Shown: positions 27,194-35,246 of the stretch, piece after piece
How positions within the stretch are numbered: the stretch's first letter is position 1
Layout of the letters: every line of letters begins with the position of its first letter
Origin: Leeuwenhoekiella marinoflava DSM 3653
Lineage (GTDB): Bacteria > Bacteroidota > Bacteroidia > Flavobacteriales > Flavobacteriaceae
Direction: 5' to 3'
DNA: 64,000 nucleotides
Assembly: GCF_900129005.1 (NCBI RefSeq)
Contig: NZ_FQUN01000005.1
Coordinates: 1 to 64,000, forward strand
Notes under the pieces: generated by a model
Database searches by the model: none
Told to the model about the DNA's origin: nothing
The model's input: the letters and a program-made list of their open reading frames with translations, nothing else
Made by a program: the position numbers and the translations under genes

Positions 27194-28909
27194 TTGAAAC
27201 GGTATTTCCCCATTTTAAGTTGGTTGCCCAACTATAAAAAAAGTTATTTATCAGGTGATATTTCTGCCGGAATAACCGTTGGGATTATGTTGATTCCACA
27301 AGGGATGGCGTATGCGATGATTGCTGGTCTTCCGCCAGTTTTCGGACTTTATGCTGCGCTTATTCCACAAGTTATTTATGCTATAATGGGTACCTCTCGC
27401 CAACTGGCAATTGGTCCAGTTGCAATGGACTCTTTATTAATTGCAAGTGGTCTGGGAGCGCTTTCTTTAACAGGAATAAACGAATACATCTCCATGGCTA
27501 TATTTCTAGCCTTATTCATTGGAGTTATTCAGGTTTTGCTGGGTTTTTTAAAAATGGGCTTTTTGGTCAATTTTTTATCAAAACCTGTGATTAGCGGCTT
27601 CACCTCTGCCGCCGCCCTGATTATAGGAATTACTCAGTTAAAACATTTATTGGGCATTAGCGTAACGAGTAACAGGACCTTACAAATCATTCAGCAAACG
27701 CTTGATCAACTTGATTTAATCAATCCTGTGGCTGTTGCTGTAGGAATAAGTGGTATCCTTATTATGCTACTCGTTAAACGCATTCACAGTCAGATACCAG
27801 CTGCAATTGTTGTGGTTATTCTAGGTATTGCATTGGCCTATTTTACACCAATAACAGACTATGATTTAAAATTAGTTGGCAAAATACCAGAAGGTCTTCC
27901 TGATTTTAGAATACCAAATATTCCATGGACAAGTCTTGGTGATATTTTCACCCTTGCACTCGCAATGTCCCTAATCGCTTTTATGGAAGTTGTTTCAATA
28001 GGAAAAGCTTTAGAAGAAAAATTGAAATCTAATACTATCAATGCCAATCAAGAACTTATCGCACTGGGAACTGGGAATATATTAGGTTCATTTTTTCAAT
28101 GCTATCCAACAACAGCCGGTTTTAGCCGAACAGCGGTTAATTTTCAAGCTGGTGCAAAAACGGGAGTTGCAGCTTTTATAAGTGCTTCTTTAGTAGCATT
28201 AACGTTACTTTTTTTAACTCCGGTTTTTTACTATTTACCTAATGCGATTCTGGCTTCGATTATTATGCTTGCGATACGAAGTTTAATTGATTTAAAATAT
28301 CCCAAAGAACTTTGCAAAAACCAAAAGGACGAATTTGTATTACTGATGGCTACGTTTTTCATCACGCTGCTTGTAGGTATTCAAGAAGGAATTATTCTTG
28401 GCGTTTTATTCTCCTTATTATTGATGGTTTATCGAACTTCAAAACCCCATATGGCTGTTTTGGGTCAAATAAAAGGAACTACTTATTTTAAAAATATAAA
28501 CCGATTTTCAACAGATATCATAGACCGAAAAGACATCCTTGTTGTTCGTTTTGATGCGCAATTATTCTTCGGAAATAAAGATTATTTCTACAAACAGCTT
28601 AAACGCCACATAAAAGCTAAAGGCTATGATCTCAAAACTATAATCATCAATGCTGAAGCCATAAATTATATAGACAGCAGTGCCATTTATATCTTAAAAT
28701 TCCTCATTTTAGAATTACGCCAACGAGAATTAACCCTTATGATTGCTGCTGCAACCGGCCCTACACGGGATATTTTGTTTAAAACCGGCGTTGTAGATCT
28801 TCTGGGGGCAGAGAATTTATTTGTTCGTGTTGTGGAAGCCGTAGAATATGTAGAAGGTGTGCATCCCAGAACAGAAATTGAAGATCGCGTTTCTCGCCAG
28901 AAATATTAA
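27194..28909 (+). CDS. SulP family inorganic anion transporter (sulfate permease type)
   Basis: The protein has the SulP membrane domain (GVMLIPQG-like stretch GIMLIPQGMAYAMIAGLP, then 10-12 hydrophobic spans) and a C-terminal cytosolic STAS domain with the INYIDSSAIY core. Substrates in this family are sulfate, bicarbonate or other anions. No ATG exists before the first span: TTG 27173 lies inside the -7 box, so TTG 27194 (starting MKRYFPILSW) is chosen, giving 571 residues. Using 27173 would add seven residues. The operator shared with the sulfur transporter at 34085 supports sulfate or thiosulfate nutrition. Its stop directly abuts that of the convergent gene. Confidence 0.9.
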   Translation: MKRYFPILSWLPNYKKSYLSGDISAGITVGIMLIPQGMAYAMIAGLPPVFGLYAALIPQVIYAIMGTSRQLAIGPVAMDSLLIASGLGALSLTGINEYISMAIFLALFIGVIQVLLGFLKMGFLVNFLSKPVISGFTSAAALIIGITQLKHLLGISVTSNRTLQIIQQTLDQLDLINPVAVAVGISGILIMLLVKRIHSQIPAAIVVVILGIALAYFTPITDYDLKLVGKIPEGLPDFRIPNIPWTSLGDIFTLALAMSLIAFMEVVSIGKALEEKLKSNTINANQELIALGTGNILGSFFQCYPTTAGFSRTAVNFQAGAKTGVAAFISASLVALTLLFLTPVFYYLPNAILASIIMLAIRSLIDLKYPKELCKNQKDEFVLLMATFFITLLVGIQEGIILGVLFSLLLMVYRTSKPHMAVLGQIKGTTYFKNINRFSTDIIDRKDILVVRFDAQLFFGNKDYFYKQLKRHIKAKGYDLKTIIINAEAINYIDSSAIYILKFLILELRQRELTLMIAAATGPTRDILFKTGVVDLLGAENLFVRVVEAVEYVEGVHPRTEIEDRVSRQKY

Positions 28910-29863
28910 TTAATTAAATTTATATGTACCGGCTAATATAGCAAACCGATGCGGTTTGTTACCTTCTATTTCACCTTCGGTATAATTCCATTTTAAACCA
29001 ATTGTAAAGTGCTTTTTTGCAAAAAATACTCCGACATGACTGTTGAGAATACTGGGATTTACTAAATCACGCGGCACTACTTTTTCGCCGTACGCATTCG
29101 CATTTTCTATGGTAGCATTAAATGCTGAAAAATTCATATTAAAACCGGCTTCCATAAAAATCTCTGTGGCTCCGTTACCTAAAAGGCTTTGCTGACGTGC
29201 TACGGATTTTGATATGGCTTCAAATTTACCAAACCTAAAATATATGCCCGGTTCTATAAAGGTGAAAATAGTTCCCGCTGAAGCACGGGCCATTCCGTAG
29301 ACATTTAGCCATTTTTCAGTAAAAATATCACAAGCATAATTGGCTCTTAAATTGAATCCGAATTGATTTGGAATTTGCTGATCCCACTGATCTACAAAAT
29401 TATCTTTTGAGAAATATTCGTGAATAAAATTCTGTATTTCTCCCGCCTGCACTGCCGGCCCCAGAATTCCCAAGTCTATTTTCAACTGAAGAAAAGAACG
29501 TTTAAAACCATAGTTGGTTGCAAAATCTAAATACCCCCAACCGGCATAGGGCTGTCTGGTTTTTACAATCTGATACGTACGTGCATAATCTGGTGTGTAG
29601 GCTTGTATGTGCGCACCTATACTGTGACTTAAAGCTTCTTTTTCTGAAAAGAGTTTAGAAATAAAATTTTCAGATTGGGGTCTCCATCCCATTGCTAAGT
29701 GAATCCCATAAGTATAATGCCAGTCTGTACGTGTCCCGAAAATGGTAAAGTCGTTATCGTGACCTAAAACCATCTCATAACGGTAAGTAGGCTCGGCTTG
29801 CGCTTGTAGTTTCAAGAAGCAAAAGCTTAAAAATAAAAAGACTAGAAAAGTCTGCTTTTTCAT
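28910..29863 (-). CDS. LpxR family lipid A deacylase-like outer membrane protein (DUF2219)
   Basis: The 317-residue protein has a signal peptide (cleavage near LQAQA, residue ~22) and the beta-barrel pattern of LpxR/DUF2219. Family landmarks are visible: GHDNDFTIFGTRTDWHYTYG (the ND and TD residues), RQPYAGWGYL and GEIQNFIHEYF with the candidate catalytic His. LpxR removes the 3'-acyloxyacyl chain from lipid A in the outer membrane. A true deacylase role here is inferred from these motifs. The gene is convergent with SulP with no base between the two stop codons. Confidence 0.82.
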   Translation of the reverse strand: MKKQTFLVFLFLSFCFLKLQAQAEPTYRYEMVLGHDNDFTIFGTRTDWHYTYGIHLAMGWRPQSENFISKLFSEKEALSHSIGAHIQAYTPDYARTYQIVKTRQPYAGWGYLDFATNYGFKRSFLQLKIDLGILGPAVQAGEIQNFIHEYFSKDNFVDQWDQQIPNQFGFNLRANYACDIFTEKWLNVYGMARASAGTIFTFIEPGIYFRFGKFEAISKSVARQQSLLGNGATEIFMEAGFNMNFSAFNATIENANAYGEKVVPRDLVNPSILNSHVGVFFAKKHFTIGLKWNYTEGEIEGNKPHRFAILAGTYKFN

Positions 29864-30047
29864 TACTGCAAGCTAAGTTGTTTTAGAAAATTGCACAAAA
29901 GCAATTTTAGAAATATACATTTATCTTCTTTTTAAAAATTGAAATCTTGAGCAATATCATCTATTTGCTTGATTTACTTATTGCGTTTAGCAACAAACCG
30001 ATGCATACAATTCGTAATTTTATACAAAGAAAATCGACCTATTCAAC

Positions 30048-30929
30048 GTGGATAAATATTTAAAAATTATACAAGATTCGTTTTCCGGATATTTTAATTA
30101 TCTGGTTGATGAGATTCGAAATCCGGGATGGACCAACTACTTCTATTGGCTCTTAGGTTTGTCGTTGTTGGTTTTTATTTTTGAGATCGTAATCCCGTGG
30201 CGACAGAAACAGCCCATTTTTAGAAAAGGCTTCTGGTTAGATGCTTTTTATATGATTTTTAATTTCTTCTTGTTTTCACTCATTGGTTACAACGCATTGT
30301 CTAATTTGGGAGTTGAACTTTTTAATGACTTTCTCAGACTCTTTGGAATCAGTAATCTTGTGGCTCTTGAGATTCAGAATTTCCCGGTTTGGGCACAGTT
30401 ACTGGTTATGTTTATAATAGCCGACTTTATACAGTGGAATGTGCACCGCATGCTACACAGAATTCCCTGGTTGTGGAAATTTCACCAAGTGCACCACAGC
30501 GTAAAGCAAATGGGATTTGCGGCGCAGTTCCGGTTTCATTTTGTAGAAACTTTGGTTTATAAAAGCGCACAATACATTCCGCTTGCAATGATAGGTTTTG
30601 GTATCGAGCAATTTTTTGTTGTCCATATGTTTTCGGTACTTATAGGACATTTAAATCATGCTAATCTTGATTGGAGTTACGGCCCCTTCGGTTATCTATT
30701 CAACAATCCGCGTATGCATATTTGGCATCATGCCAAAGAATTACCACCAGAACATAAATACGGGATGAATTTTGGTTTGAGCCTGAGCATCTGGGATTAT
30801 CTTTTTGGTACTGCTTATATTCCGCAGAGCGGAAAAAACATAGAAATAGGTTTTGATGGTGACGAAAGCTTTCCTGAAGATTTTACCGGACAAATCACGT
30901 ATCCTTTTAAAGGGCATTCTAAGAAGTAA
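30048..30929 (+). CDS. sterol desaturase / fatty acid hydroxylase family protein
   Basis: The 293-residue membrane protein has about four spans and the di-iron histidine boxes of the fatty acid hydroxylase superfamily. They are HRMLH, HQVHH in KFHQVHHSVKQM, HLNHANLDW and HIWHHAKE. Such enzymes hydroxylate or desaturate lipid chains at the membrane using O2. The substrate is not evident; in flavobacteria, lipid or carotenoid modification is plausible. The frame starts at GTG 30048, with no better ATG upstream of the first span. Confidence 0.85.
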   Translation: MDKYLKIIQDSFSGYFNYLVDEIRNPGWTNYFYWLLGLSLLVFIFEIVIPWRQKQPIFRKGFWLDAFYMIFNFFLFSLIGYNALSNLGVELFNDFLRLFGISNLVALEIQNFPVWAQLLVMFIIADFIQWNVHRMLHRIPWLWKFHQVHHSVKQMGFAAQFRFHFVETLVYKSAQYIPLAMIGFGIEQFFVVHMFSVLIGHLNHANLDWSYGPFGYLFNNPRMHIWHHAKELPPEHKYGMNFGLSLSIWDYLFGTAYIPQSGKNIEIGFDGDESFPEDFTGQITYPFKGHSKK

Positions 30930-30996
30930 TTTAAGATATTTCAGAAAACTAAATTTTATTGTAAGCCATTTTATATTAAAATACTTAACCTTCAAT

Positions 30997-31014
30997 TTTC
31001 ATTTTAAAATGAAA
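30997..31014. promoter_or_regulatory. 18-bp perfect palindrome upstream of cydA
   Basis: TTTCATTTTAAAATGAAA is a perfect palindrome lying 68 bases past the upstream gene and 83 before the cydA ATG. It could be an operator or an AT-rich terminator hairpin; the absence of a following T-run favours a protein site slightly. Confidence 0.35.
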
Positions 31015-31096
31015 GACATTTAACAAACTTTCCTTTTGAATAAAGGGCTTAACACCGATTTGGATTGTATTTTTATAGTTATAAATCCCATACAAA

Positions 31097-32485
31097 ATGG
31101 ATGTAGAACTACTTGCCCGAATACAGTTTGCCTTTACCATTGCATTTCATTATATCTACCCTCCTTTAAGCATCGGCATCGGCCTTTTGATGGTTGTTTT
31201 TGAAAGTCTATACATAAAGACTAAAAAAGAAGATTATCACATACTCGCTAAATTCTGGACTAAAATATTCGCGCTTACTTTTGGTATTGGTGTGGTTACT
31301 GGTATTGTTATGGAATTTGAATTTGGTACCAACTGGGCCACTTATTCGCGCTATGTGGGTGACGTTTTTGGAAGCGCACTTGCTGCTGAAGGTATTTTTG
31401 CTTTTGCGCTGGAAAGTGGGTTTTTAGGAGTCTTATTATTTGGATGGAATCGCGTAAAGCCGTGGGTACATCTCGTTTCTACAATTGGTGTTTTTCTGGG
31501 TTCTATGTTTTCTGCAATATGGATTGTGGTTGCTAACAGTTGGCAGCAAACCCCGGCCGGCTATCACATCGTAGGCGAAGGTCTTATGGCTCGAGCAGAA
31601 ATCACAGATTTTTGGGCTATGGTTTTCAACCCTTCTAGCGTTGAACGTATTTCGCACGTTTGGTTAGGAGCTTTCTTAGCAGGTACTTTCTTAATTCTTA
31701 GTGTTCACGCTTATTATATTTTAAAAGGGCGTTATGTGGCAATTTCTAAAAAGGCTTTTAAGATTACGCTTGTTGTTGCAACGCTTGCTTCATTGGCTCA
31801 ACTTGTTGCCGGTCATGCTTCTGCAGACGGCGTTGCTGAAAATCAACCGGCAAAACTAGCTGCATTAGAAGGACATTTTGAAAAAGAAGCTGCTGCAGAT
31901 CTATATCTTTTTGGCTGGGTAGATAAAGAAAAGCAAGAAGTTACGGGTCTCGCTATTCCCGGAGGACTCTCATTTATGTTAGATCAAAATTTTGAAACTC
32001 CGGTTACTGGTTTGAATGCCTTTCCAGAAGATGAGCGCCCTTCACAGCTTAATGCGGTCTTTCAGTTTTATCACATTATGATTGCGATAGGTATGTTTTT
32101 AATAGCTATAACCTTAATGGGTTCCTATTTGCTTTTCAAGAAAAAACTATTTGATAAAAAATGGTTACTTTGGGTATTTGTTTTCACAGCATTATTACCA
32201 CAAATCGCTAATCAAGTAGGTTGGTTTGCTGCTGAAATGGGCAGGCAGCCTTGGGTTGTATATGGACTCTTACGCACAGACGAGGCATTCTCTCAGGCGG
32301 TTTCTGCTAATCAGATTCTGTTTTCGTTGATCTTATTTATGGCTGTTTACACCTTATTGTTTATACTTTTCGTTTACCTACTGAATAAGAAAATAAAACA
32401 CGGCCCGTATGAGGAAGCTGCAGACGATGACGGAAATGATGACCGTCCCTTAACCAAAGAAATTTCAGAGGTTGTTACCGGCTAA
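31097..32485 (+). CDS. cydA: cytochrome bd ubiquinol oxidase subunit I
   Basis: The 462-residue inner-membrane protein matches CydA. His18 in FHYIYPPLSIG is the heme b595/d ligand equivalent of E. coli His19. A His in LSVHAYYILKGR and a Met in AAEMGRQPWVVYG are the expected heme b558 ligands. The Q-loop region is short, so this is the short-loop type. With CydB it reduces O2 to water with menaquinol/ubiquinol at high oxygen affinity. It is 10 bases from cydB, and no cydX or cydDC is adjacent. Confidence 0.95.
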   Translation: MDVELLARIQFAFTIAFHYIYPPLSIGIGLLMVVFESLYIKTKKEDYHILAKFWTKIFALTFGIGVVTGIVMEFEFGTNWATYSRYVGDVFGSALAAEGIFAFALESGFLGVLLFGWNRVKPWVHLVSTIGVFLGSMFSAIWIVVANSWQQTPAGYHIVGEGLMARAEITDFWAMVFNPSSVERISHVWLGAFLAGTFLILSVHAYYILKGRYVAISKKAFKITLVVATLASLAQLVAGHASADGVAENQPAKLAALEGHFEKEAAADLYLFGWVDKEKQEVTGLAIPGGLSFMLDQNFETPVTGLNAFPEDERPSQLNAVFQFYHIMIAIGMFLIAITLMGSYLLFKKKLFDKKWLLWVFVFTALLPQIANQVGWFAAEMGRQPWVVYGLLRTDEAFSQAVSANQILFSLILFMAVYTLLFILFVYLLNKKIKHGPYEEAADDDGNDDRPLTKEISEVVTG

Positions 32486-32495
32486 TACACAAATT

Positions 32496-33533
32496 ATGGA
32501 AACAGTTTTAGGTATAGATTATCCCACTTGGTGGTTTTTAGTAATAGGTGGTTTGTTTTCGGGCTACGCCATTTTAGATGGTTTTGACTTTGGTGCCGGA
32601 GCCTGGCATTTATTCTTTAGAAAAGAACTTAGCAGACGTATTGCGCTTAACGCCGTAGGACCAGTTTGGGATGGTAACGAAGTTTGGTTAGTTATTGGCG
32701 GCGGCGCTCTTTTTGCCGGCTTCCCTATTATGTATGCAACATTATTTTCTTCGATGTATATTCCGTTTATGCTCTTTTTAATCTTTATCATTTTTAGAGC
32801 AATTGCTATAGAATTCCGCGGAAAAGAAAAAATGTTATGGTGGCGCAAACTCTGGGATATTTGTTATAGCATTTCGAGCATAATGCTTGCTTTTCTGCTG
32901 GGTGTGGTTCTTGGTAATGTTTTGCAAGGCATCGCTATTGGTGAAAATTTTCAATACCAAGGAGCCGGCTTTTTTGAATTTTTAAATCCGTATGCAATAA
33001 TGACCGGTATAACTACACTGGCTCTGTTTATGGCACACGGAGCTATTTATTTGCTCCTTAAAACCGAAGGACGTCTTTTTGCTAAACTCACTTTTTTACT
33101 CAAAAAAGGAATGATCTTTTTTATGGTGAGCTTTGCTATTACTACACTATACACACTGCTTTATATTCCGCATTTATCTGATGATTTTAAAAGTAATCCG
33201 GTGCTTTTTGCAGTACCGGTTCTAACATTTATGGCTATAGCTAATGTACCCCGACTGGCGAATAAAAAGAACTATAAACTGGCATTTTTCTTTTCCTCTT
33301 TGACCATCAGCCTGCTTTTGGTCCTTGTTGCTGTTGAATTATATCCTAATCTGTTATTCTCAACTGTAGATCCTAAATATAGTCTTGATGTTTACGAAGC
33401 GGCTTCCTCAGAACGCTCGTTGGGAATTATGCTTCTCTTTGTCGCTATTGGTGGACCATTAGTACTGGGCTACACCTTTTTTGTCTATCGAACCTTTAGA
33501 GGAAAAGTTAAACTGGATGATCATAGTTATTAG
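32496..33533 (+). CDS. cydB: cytochrome bd ubiquinol oxidase subunit II
   Basis: Multi-span membrane protein starting METVLGIDYPTWWFLVIGG, then the conserved ILDGFDFGAG and GNEVWLVIGGGALFAGFP patches of CydB. The ATG at 32496 is chosen over the TTG at 32472, which lies inside cydA; it gives 345 residues. CydB supports CydA and the quinol oxidase complex. The operon appears to end here, since the next gene is a pseudogene. Confidence 0.95.
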   Translation: METVLGIDYPTWWFLVIGGLFSGYAILDGFDFGAGAWHLFFRKELSRRIALNAVGPVWDGNEVWLVIGGGALFAGFPIMYATLFSSMYIPFMLFLIFIIFRAIAIEFRGKEKMLWWRKLWDICYSISSIMLAFLLGVVLGNVLQGIAIGENFQYQGAGFFEFLNPYAIMTGITTLALFMAHGAIYLLLKTEGRLFAKLTFLLKKGMIFFMVSFAITTLYTLLYIPHLSDDFKSNPVLFAVPVLTFMAIANVPRLANKKNYKLAFFFSSLTISLLLVLVAVELYPNLLFSTVDPKYSLDVYEAASSERSLGIMLLFVAIGGPLVLGYTFFVYRTFRGKVKLDDHSY

Positions 33534-33565
33534 TTTAGGTTTGCAACAAATTAAAACAGTCTCTA

Positions 33566-33924
33566 ATGAAATTCAATAAAAAAACAGCACAATACTTTTT
33601 AAGAAAGCCTGCTTAGGGAGTATTGAGGAAGGATTTGAAAAGTATATTTCAGTAGATTTTATTCATCATAATCAGTATTTTGAATGGGCTCGGCAAGCAT
33701 TTTTGAATGCGATATAGGAAGATCACGAAAAAAATATTGCCATAGAAATCAAATCCTGTTTTAGTAAGGTAGATAAGTGATTACACATTCTTTAGTTACT
33801 AAACAATCTATGCAAATAACAGTAGTGCATCTTTTCAAATATTCAGAACTCAAAAATTGTTGAATTATGAGATTTGACACAAATCATTGAAAAAGATTCC
33901 CCTAACAAAAGCGGACTCTTTTAA
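33566..33924 (+). pseudogene. decayed SnoaL-like (NTF2-fold) gene
   Basis: Pieces of one ~120-residue protein can be read in changing frames. From 33619 the text is SIEEGFEKYISVDFIHHNQY, then a TAG. VITHSLVTKQSMQITVVHLF follows around 33780-33835 in a shifted frame. After another shift, KIVEL-stop-DLTQIIEKDSPNKSGLF reads to a TAA at 33922-33924. DFIHHN and the closing pattern (KIVELWD..., SPN..GLF) are typical of SnoaL-like polyketide-cyclase/ester-cyclase proteins. At least two frameshifts and two or three internal stops make it non-functional. No other gene fills 33534-34084; the remainder is the YeeE promoter region. Confidence 0.75.
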
Positions 33925-33995
33925 GCGAATCATTTATTGTTTTCTCTCTAAAAAACGAGTCCTTCCAAAAGCTAAATCACTCTTCTTTTAATTAT

Positions 33996-34009
33996 GTAAC
34001 ACGTGTTAC
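33996..34009 (+). promoter_or_regulatory. inverted repeat GTAAC-N4-GTTAC, candidate Crp/Fnr-type operator
   Basis: GTAACACGTGTTAC is a perfect 14-bp palindrome with the same half-sites as 27132-27145. It is separated by the same 22 bases from a -7-like box (34032-34039) and stands 75 bases before the YeeE start. Confidence 0.6.
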
Positions 34010-34031
34010 GTAAAGTTACTACAAGTTTACG

Positions 34032-34039
34032 GTTCTTTG
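34032..34039 (+). promoter_or_regulatory. weak -7 box GTTCTTTG of the YeeE pair
   Basis: Only the TTTG half fits TAnnTTTG. It is proposed because its distance to the palindrome equals that before SulP. A poor -7 box is expected for an activator-dependent promoter. Confidence 0.4.
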
Positions 34040-34084
34040 TACGACCTAAAAATTAATCAATAAGCAAACCCTAAATTCCTAGTT

Positions 34085-34642
34085 ATGAATTGGATTTACG
34101 ATCCTTGGCCTTGGTATGTTGCCGGCCCATTAATTGCGTTTACAATGTTTATCCTGCTTTATGCAGGTAAACAATTCGGAATGTCTTCTAACTTGAGAAC
34201 CTTGTGCTCTGTATCTGGTGCAGGCAAAGCTGCAGACTTTTTTAAATTCAATTGGAAAAAAGAACGTTGGAATCTCACCGTGATGATAGGTGCCCTAGTT
34301 GGCGGATTTATCGCCTCGCAATACCTCTCTAACAATACAGTTGAAATCGCATCAGATGTAGTTAAAAAACTAAATTCTTATGGAATCAACAGCGCCGGAA
34401 AGGCTTATTTACCTGCGGAACTTTTTAGTTTAGAAGCACTATCCAATTCTAAGAATCTTGCAATTCTTTTAATCGGTGGATTTCTGGTAGGTTTTGGAGC
34501 GCGTTACGCAGGTGGTTGTACTTCAGGTCACGCCATATCAGGTTTGAGCAACCTTCAGTTACCTTCACTTATTGCTGTAATTGGCTTTTTTACCGGTGGA
34601 CTGCTGATGATTCATCTTATTTTCCCTTTAATTTTCGCGTAA
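34085..34642 (+). CDS. YeeE/YedE family sulfur transporter, N-terminal half protein
   Basis: The 185-residue membrane protein carries one sulfur-transport repeat (pfam04143 type) with YAGGCTSGHAISG, whose Cys is the conserved thiosulfate-handling residue of the family. Full-length YeeE/TsuA has two such halves. Here the second half is a separate gene starting on the last base of this one (TAATG overlap). The pair probably imports thiosulfate or another sulfur compound. The operator upstream is shared with the SulP anion transporter gene. Confidence 0.87.
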   Translation: MNWIYDPWPWYVAGPLIAFTMFILLYAGKQFGMSSNLRTLCSVSGAGKAADFFKFNWKKERWNLTVMIGALVGGFIASQYLSNNTVEIASDVVKKLNSYGINSAGKAYLPAELFSLEALSNSKNLAILLIGGFLVGFGARYAGGCTSGHAISGLSNLQLPSLIAVIGFFTGGLLMIHLIFPLIFA

Positions 34643-35055
34643 TGAAAACTCTCGTTTATTTAGTTATAGGCATTTTCTTCGGTATCCTCATGTATAAATC
34701 TGAAGCCGCTTCGTGGTTTCGAATTTTTGAAATGTTTGAGTTTGGAGCTTTCCATATGTATGGTATTATAGGCTCTGCTCTGGCACTTGGTATTATTGGT
34801 GTACAGATTATAAAACGATTCAATATCAAGGCTGTTGACGGTCAGGATATGCATTTAAAACCAAAGAATAAAGGTATTGCTCGCTATGCTATTGGCGGAG
34901 TACTTTTTGGCTTAGGTTGGGCGTTGGCAGGTGCCTGCCCCGGACCAATGTATGTACTTTCCGGTGCAGGTTATGTTTCGATACTTGTTGTGATTTTTGG
35001 TGCATTGGTAGGCACTTTCGTTTACGGATTGCTCAAACATAAACTTCCGCACTAG
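34642..35055 (+). CDS. YeeE/YedE (DUF6691-type) sulfur transporter, C-terminal half protein
   Basis: The 137-residue membrane protein starts MKTLVYLVIGIFFGILMYKS at ATG 34642, which overlaps the previous stop by one base. An upstream extension of the same frame back to 34516 runs inside the first gene and is not used. GWALAGACPGPMYVLSGAG contains the second conserved Cys of the YeeE family. It should assemble with the first half to form one transporter. A long hairpin with a T-run follows at 35084-35144. Confidence 0.87.
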   Translation: MKTLVYLVIGIFFGILMYKSEAASWFRIFEMFEFGAFHMYGIIGSALALGIIGVQIIKRFNIKAVDGQDMHLKPKNKGIARYAIGGVLFGLGWALAGACPGPMYVLSGAGYVSILVVIFGALVGTFVYGLLKHKLPH

Positions 35056-35083
35056 CAAAATTCTTTAGTATTTCGATATCTAT

Positions 35084-35144
35084 AAAGAGGCTTTTCACAA
35101 GAATAGTAGATGACTTTCTAATTCTTAAGAAAGGACCTCTTTTT
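35084..35144 (+). terminator. long imperfect hairpin with U-tract after the YeeE pair
   Basis: The outer arms AAAGAGG and CCTCTTT, the middle arms CTTTTC/GAAAGG and the inner arms AAGAAT/ATTCTT line up into one ~20-bp interrupted stem with a loop near 35107-35117, ending in TTTTT. It is an intrinsic terminator for the sulfur-transport unit and unusually long for one. Confidence 0.65.
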
Positions 35145-35223
35145 AAACACTAGATTAAACTTCTAAATCTTTATTTCAAAATAAGGCTGATCGCTTTTAA
35201 CCGTGTTTATCGCTTAAGTTTCC

Positions 35224-35231
35224 TATTTTTG
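35224..35231 (+). promoter_or_regulatory. -7 box TATTTTTG of the udk operon
   Basis: Exact TAnnTTTG match followed by C, 15 bases before the udk ATG. It includes the alternative in-frame TTG at 35229, which rules that start out. Confidence 0.5.
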
Positions 35232-35246
35232 CCGAAAAGTGAGCTT

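Noticed and set aside
32472-32495. TTG start for cydB
   Set aside because: It lies inside the end of cydA and adds eight residues not seen in CydB; the ATG at 32496 fits.
33995-34010. TGTAACACGTGTTACG as a parS site
   Set aside because: It shares CACGTG and TGT/AC with TGTTTCACGTGAAACA but differs at five positions, and its half-sites match the site at 27132, which lacks CACGTG. A regulator site explains both places better. No consensus parS was seen near parAB.
34516-34641. Upstream extension of the second YeeE gene inside the first
   Set aside because: The extended residues lack the family pattern; MKTLVYLV at 34642 matches the normal start with a one-base overlap.
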